Below are positions 6,656 through 10,044 of a stretch of DNA of 10,044 nt, piece after piece; position 1 is the first letter of the stretch; every line of letters begins with the position of its first letter. The notes under the pieces are model-generated. The model searched no databases. It was not told the origin of the DNA and saw only the letters and a list, made by a program, of their open reading frames with translations. The DNA comes from Synechococcales cyanobacterium PMM_0036 (GTDB lineage: Bacteria > Cyanobacteriota > Cyanobacteriia > Elainellales > Elainellaceae), in contig CASBQM010000302.1 in NCBI GenBank assembly GCA_949127645.1, forward strand, positions 1-10,044. The letters run 5' to 3'. A program made the translations under genes and the position numbers.

Positions 6656-7102
6656 ATGGAACCTGAAATGCAGCAGTATACTGATGCCCCAGAGTATAAG
6701 GCGGAGAAGATAACTGTGGATATGGAAACAAAAACACCCGGAGAGACCTTTAGCGAGGTCAAAGACGAAGCTAACGACCAAATTAAGCAGGTCGGAGAAA
6801 AGATCTCAGTCTTTCTAGCTGATCTACCTGACTATTTGACAGAATTTTTTGGGCAATACAAGCGCCCTATCGTAACGATCGGTCTAATTTTTACGGCAAT
6901 TATCGCCGTGAAGCTGCTGCTAGCCATCTTAGATGCGATTAATGACATTCCTCTGCTTTCACCCCTATTCGAGCTAGTAGGCATGAGCTACACTGCTTGG
7001 TTTGTTTACCGCTACCTGTGGAAGGCAGAAAACCGCCGTGAGCTCTCTACTGACCTTAACTCTATGAAAGAGCAGGTCTTGGGTAGGATTAACGAAGTCT
7101 AA
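6656..7102 (+). CDS. CAAD-domain membrane protein, CurT-like (thylakoid curvature)
   Basis: Small membrane protein of the CAAD/CURT1 family. The plant and cyanobacterial members bend thylakoid membranes at their margins; the same domain is also found appended to some cyanobacterial aminoacyl-tRNA synthetases. It has 148 residues, about the length of free-standing cyanobacterial CurT. An acidic, polar N-terminus (1-28) and an amphipathic helix (about 30-60) precede two hydrophobic segments at about 72-93 and 99-122. A short turn containing DIPLLSP links the segments. The second segment has the typical pattern GMSYTAWFVYRYLW (109-122), followed by a charged helix starting ENRREL. No signal peptide is present. 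The GAAGG at 6644 supports the start. It appears monocistronic: a terminator-like hairpin lies before it and a strong stem-loop after it. The family is clear, but whether it acts as the main CurT or a paralogue cannot be told here. Confidence 0.85.
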   Translation: MEPEMQQYTDAPEYKAEKITVDMETKTPGETFSEVKDEANDQIKQVGEKISVFLADLPDYLTEFFGQYKRPIVTIGLIFTAIIAVKLLLAILDAINDIPLLSPLFELVGMSYTAWFVYRYLWKAENRRELSTDLNSMKEQVLGRINEV

Positions 7103-7144
7103 GCAATCAATTCAGAGAAGAATTGCCGACTGAGGCAGACTTTA

Positions 7145-7180
7145 CAAATATCCCTCCTTCTAGTGAAGGAGGGATATTTG
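7145..7180. terminator. perfect 16-bp stem-loop between convergent genes
   Basis: Bases 7145-7160 (CAAATATCCCTCCTTC) pair without mismatch with 7165-7180 around the loop TAGT. It sits between the stop of the curT-like gene (7102) and the stop of the minus-strand cyclase gene (7198), where a two-way terminator is expected. No long T-run follows on either strand; the A/T-rich outer stem partly substitutes for one. Confidence 0.8.
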
Positions 7181-7197
7181 CGTCTTAAAGTCCATCA

Positions 7198-9891
7198 CTA
7201 CTTTTCCGTTAATGTCCAGACTCCTTCCTCCCACTCTTCCTCAACAGCGCGATCGCTTAGCCAATGATCGCATCGATCGATATGCAGCATGGCGGCTTTA
7301 TCGAGTGGGTTAATTTCTTCCAAAATTCGGCTAAAGGTTTGCCTAGCGCTGGAAAATTTTCGGCTGAGGTACAGTTCGCGCCCTTGACGATACAAGTCAA
7401 TCGATCGTAGCTTTGAGTCGGGCAGAACCTCAGAGCGCAATCCCACTAGCTCATAAATGCTGACAGGATTGTTCTTGCCCTTGACCCGAATGTAGTCTAG
7501 CTCGCGCACCCAGACCAGATGGCGGCAGGGTTCATAAGTAGTTTCACTAATGACAATGTCGCAGCCATACTGCTTGCTGGCTCCCTCTAGCCGCGCCCCT
7601 AGGTTGACCCCATCGCCGATCGCCGTAAACTCCATCCGGCGGCTAGAACCGATGTTGCCGCTAATGACACTATCCGAGTTGATGCCGATGCCGATCTTGA
7701 TTTTGCGGGAGTTGGGACGGCTTTCATTAAACTGCATGAGGCGCTGACGCATCTCAATGGCGGTTTGAATCGCCATCCAGGCGTGATCCTCCAGCGGAAA
7801 TGGCGACCCATACACCGCCATGATTGCATCGCCAATGTACTTATCTAGAATGCCTTTGTGGGTGAAAACGGCATCGACCATGGTTTCAAAGTAGGCGTTG
7901 AGCATGGCAACCACCTCTTCCGCCTCCATCGATTCCGTTAGGCTAGTGTAGCCGCGAATGTCTGAAAACAATACTGAAACCTCTTTACGTTCGCCTCCTA
8001 GCTTGGCATCGCCGCTGCTGAGCAATTGTTCGGCTAAATCCTGCGTCATGTAGCGATACATCATGGTCTTCAGCCGTCGTTCGTCGCTGATGTCGTCTAT
8101 GACCACCAGTACGCCAGAGGTTTTTTGGCAGTCGTTGGCATCGGCGATCGTATTTACCGACAAATGGATACTCCGCTGTTCTATGCCCTTCACGGGCAGC
8201 AACGTTTGGTCAGGATAATACTGCTGACGGCTCTTCTCGTCTCTGCCCGCCAAAGCTGCCTGGAGCCATTTAGGAAAATCGCCCTTCTCTAAGCGAATCA
8301 GATCGGTGACGGGTTTGCCTCCCAGAGACTCATGCTCTTCTAGCCCCAACAGCGATCGCGCACTCTCATTGACGGCAATAATTCTGCCCTCTCGATCGGT
8401 CGAAATCACGCCATTGGAGAGCGATCGCAAAATATCTCGCTGCATCTGCTCCTGCTGCTTGACAGTGGCAAAGAGCTGAGCATTTTGCAGCGCCACACCT
8501 GCCTGAATGTTGAAGGCTTTCATGAACTCTTCATCATTGCGGTTGAAGCTTGCCCGCCAGCATTCTGGAGCTTCAGGATAGTTTGCCGGATTATAAGGCG
8601 CAAAGTCGCCCTGCCGCTTTTTGTTGATGAGTTGAGTCACGCCAATCAGCGCCCCGTCTGCATTAAACACAGGCATACACAACATACTGCAAGTGCGATA
8701 GCCCGTCTTTTGATCGGTGTCTTTTGAAGTGGCAGAGTTAGGATGGCTGTATAAATCAAAGGGAATCAACAGCGGTTCGCCTGTGGTGGCAACCTGTCCG
8801 GCAAAGCCTGCGTCGATCGCAATCCGAAACTTCTGAAGCTGTCCGTTGACCGGAAACTTAGTCCATAGCTCGTTATGCTCCCGATCGATCAGCCAGAGCG
8901 TACTCCGATCCGCCTGCATTAGCTCTTGTGCCTCTTCCATTACCTTACTAAGGGTTTCTTCTAGGTCAAGGCTGCTTTGGCTCAGCGCCTTTGTAGCCTT
9001 CATGAGAGCCGATGCCGCTCTCTGCTGCTGCGTTGCCTTATAGAACGATCGTGAGGATTCAAGAATCAGCCGAATGGAGGGGGCAAAATCTCGAAATACC
9101 TGCTCATCTCTTTCTGTAAATCCACTCAGATCAATCCGCTCTTCTAAGGCACCCTGGGGATCATGAGCATCCTTCAGCTTGTTGAGTAACTGCACCACGG
9201 CAACCAGGTCTCCCTGATCGTTGAGCAGCGGTAATGCCAGCATCGTAAAAGTGCGGTAGCTGTTGGCTTTGTCGAGTTCCTGCGCGGCATTCGACCGGGG
9301 ATCGTCATAGAAATCGTGGGGAATGTTAATCACCTGTTTTGTCGTGGCGACTTCTCCGGCGATCCCTACCGTCTTGGAAAACCTCAGCTCTAGGTTTTTG
9401 CCGTTCTCATCTTCAGCCACGATCGACCACAGCTCGTCTTTGTCTTCGTCGAGCAAAAAAATAGTGGTGCGATCGGCATTGAGCAATTCGCCCGTTTTTA
9501 GGGTGATCGATCGCAACATTTCATTCAAAATGGCATCGAAACCCTGAGAGTCCAGCACGTTGTCTAGCAAAGACAGAGTTTGGTTAACAATCCGCAGCTT
9601 TTGCTCTACGTCTGTCACCACCTGCTTAAAGGTATCCTGCGTCAGCGGAGCCAGGAATCTCGAAAAAGATCCCTTCACAGGAGTCAGGGCATTGCGGCGA
9701 TTAGGGTTAGTCAGCCGCGAGTTGGGGGTATGGGGCTGAATTTGGCTATTTGGGCTAGCTTGACTGTTTGGGCTAGCTTGGCTGCTTTGATTTTGGCTGC
9801 TTTGATTTTGGCTAGTCTGATGCTGAGTTCCCTGATCAGGCAATGCGTCTTGAGCAGTTTCGCGTGGATTCATGTTGGAGGCGGTATTCAT
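7198..9891 (-). CDS. cyaB: CyaB-type adenylate cyclase (GAF-GAF-PAS-cyclase-TPR-like)
   Basis: Soluble class III cyclase predicted to make cAMP. Numbered from ATG 9891 (897 residues): Gln/Ser/Asn-rich tail (to about 70), GAF1 about 115-280, GAF2 about 308-473, PAS about 484-603, cyclase domain about 636-816, helical TPR-like end about 830-878. Both GAFs carry the full NKxnFx3DE signature (N237, K238, F258, D262, E263; N423, K424, F449, D453, E454) linked to cyclic-nucleotide binding. The cyclase domain has metal-binding Asp644 (LFSDIRGY) and Asp688 (KYIGDAIM), transition-state Asn763 and Arg767, and substrate pair Lys684/Thr756. Lys/Thr marks class IIIb cyclases such as Anabaena CyaB1, which bicarbonate stimulates. 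The start at 9891 has AGAGGG upstream; ATG 9873 is an alternative. The frame stays open to a GTG at 10017, but that part reads through the terminal palindrome. Confidence 0.93.
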   Translation of the reverse strand: MNTASNMNPRETAQDALPDQGTQHQTSQNQSSQNQSSQASPNSQASPNSQIQPHTPNSRLTNPNRRNALTPVKGSFSRFLAPLTQDTFKQVVTDVEQKLRIVNQTLSLLDNVLDSQGFDAILNEMLRSITLKTGELLNADRTTIFLLDEDKDELWSIVAEDENGKNLELRFSKTVGIAGEVATTKQVINIPHDFYDDPRSNAAQELDKANSYRTFTMLALPLLNDQGDLVAVVQLLNKLKDAHDPQGALEERIDLSGFTERDEQVFRDFAPSIRLILESSRSFYKATQQQRAASALMKATKALSQSSLDLEETLSKVMEEAQELMQADRSTLWLIDREHNELWTKFPVNGQLQKFRIAIDAGFAGQVATTGEPLLIPFDLYSHPNSATSKDTDQKTGYRTCSMLCMPVFNADGALIGVTQLINKKRQGDFAPYNPANYPEAPECWRASFNRNDEEFMKAFNIQAGVALQNAQLFATVKQQEQMQRDILRSLSNGVISTDREGRIIAVNESARSLLGLEEHESLGGKPVTDLIRLEKGDFPKWLQAALAGRDEKSRQQYYPDQTLLPVKGIEQRSIHLSVNTIADANDCQKTSGVLVVIDDISDERRLKTMMYRYMTQDLAEQLLSSGDAKLGGERKEVSVLFSDIRGYTSLTESMEAEEVVAMLNAYFETMVDAVFTHKGILDKYIGDAIMAVYGSPFPLEDHAWMAIQTAIEMRQRLMQFNESRPNSRKIKIGIGINSDSVISGNIGSSRRMEFTAIGDGVNLGARLEGASKQYGCDIVISETTYEPCRHLVWVRELDYIRVKGKNNPVSIYELVGLRSEVLPDSKLRSIDLYRQGRELYLSRKFSSARQTFSRILEEINPLDKAAMLHIDRCDHWLSDRAVEEEWEEGVWTLTEK
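9746..9811 (-). repeat. in-frame 18-bp and 15-bp tandem repeats in the cyclase N-terminal tail
   Basis: Two 18-bp units (9746-9763 and 9764-9781, 16 of 18 identical) adjoin two identical 15-bp units (9782-9796 and 9797-9811). Read on the minus strand they encode NQSSQNQSSQ and then a doubled QASPNS. They form the low-complexity, probably disordered tail before GAF1. Confidence 0.85.
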
Positions 9892-9896
9892 GCTGT

Positions 9897-9902
9897 CCCT
9901 CT
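9897..9902 (-). promoter_or_regulatory. ribosome binding site selecting the cyclase start
   Basis: On the minus strand AGAGGG lies five bases before the ATG at 9891-9889. No in-frame ATG, GTG or TTG lies between this ATG and the palindrome arm, so the site supports 9891 as the true start. Confidence 0.6.
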
Positions 9903-9924
9903 GAGAAACTGTTGTTGCCCCCTT

Positions 9925-10044
9925 CTTCAGAGCGCCTGTCTCTACCCTAGAGTGAGTTTTGTTGCAGACCTCTACCTCGACAGTACTGTCGAGGTAGAGG
10001 TCTGCAACAAAACTCACTCTAGGGTAGAGACAGGCGCTCTGAAG
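9925..10044. repeat. perfect 120-bp palindrome with no loop, at the window end
   Basis: Bases 9985-10044 are the exact reverse complement of 9925-9984. The axis lies between 9984 and 9985 (centre AGTACT), and the 60-base arms have no mismatch. The right arm ends exactly at the last base of the window, so the repeat may continue. The left arm is the upstream region of the cyclase gene; the right arm adds no new sequence. A fold-back at a contig end is the likeliest cause; a hairpin-ended replicon or genuine inverted repeat is the alternative. Confidence 0.97.

Noticed and set aside
6466..6762. Minus-strand open frame of 98 codons across the lpxB-curT gap
   Set aside because: Its repeated LPKTV-like residues are only the 18-bp repeat read in reverse, and it overlaps the start of the curT-like gene.
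9925..10044. Insertion sequence or transposon end
   Set aside because: The inverted repeat has no interior sequence, no transposase and no target duplication; it is a simple fold-back.

Overview
The window reads as cyanobacterial chromosome. The HIP1 octamer GCGATCGC occurs twelve times (for example at 1063, 2004, 3204, 3238, 3837, 4505, 5325, 5786, 6321, 7249, 8352 and 8421), far above chance. The proteins are cyanobacterial types: a proline-linked Omp85, a CAAD/CurT membrane protein and a GAF-GAF-PAS adenylate cyclase of the CyaB kind. The genus cannot be fixed from this sequence; a filamentous or large-genome cyanobacterium is a guess.

Layout. Bases 1-226 hold the 3' end of purC (purine synthesis). 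A 180-base gap with two families of 11-bp tandem repeats follows. Then comes a tight same-strand cluster: omp85/bamA (407 or 434 to 2797), lpxC (2817-3761), fabZ (3765-4295), lpxA (4345-5172, TTG start) and lpxB (5162-6376, overlapping lpxA). A 279-base gap holds a probable terminator and an 18-bp triple repeat. It leads to a monocistronic curT-like gene (6656-7102). A perfect 16-bp stem-loop at 7145-7180 separates it from the convergent adenylate cyclase gene on the minus strand (7198-9891). The window ends in a perfect, loopless 120-bp palindrome (9925-10044).

How the genes work together. LpxC, LpxA and LpxB carry out steps of lipid A synthesis. FabZ draws on the same 3-hydroxyacyl-ACP pool. 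Omp85 inserts beta-barrel proteins into the outer membrane that the lipid A coats. The cluster is therefore an outer-membrane biogenesis operon; lpxD is not present here. The CurT-like protein belongs to thylakoid membrane shaping. The cyclase is a soluble cAMP-signalling enzyme with two candidate cyclic-nucleotide-binding GAF domains and the K/T substrate pair of bicarbonate-responsive class IIIb cyclases.

I see no clearly new biological system. The most striking structure is the terminal palindrome, more likely a contig-end fold-back artefact than biology. It makes the first 42 codons of the longest cyclase reading frame unreliable. A second theme is short tandem duplications (11, 12, 13, 15 and 18 bp) in nearly every gap and several genes, including a triplicated fabZ tail.
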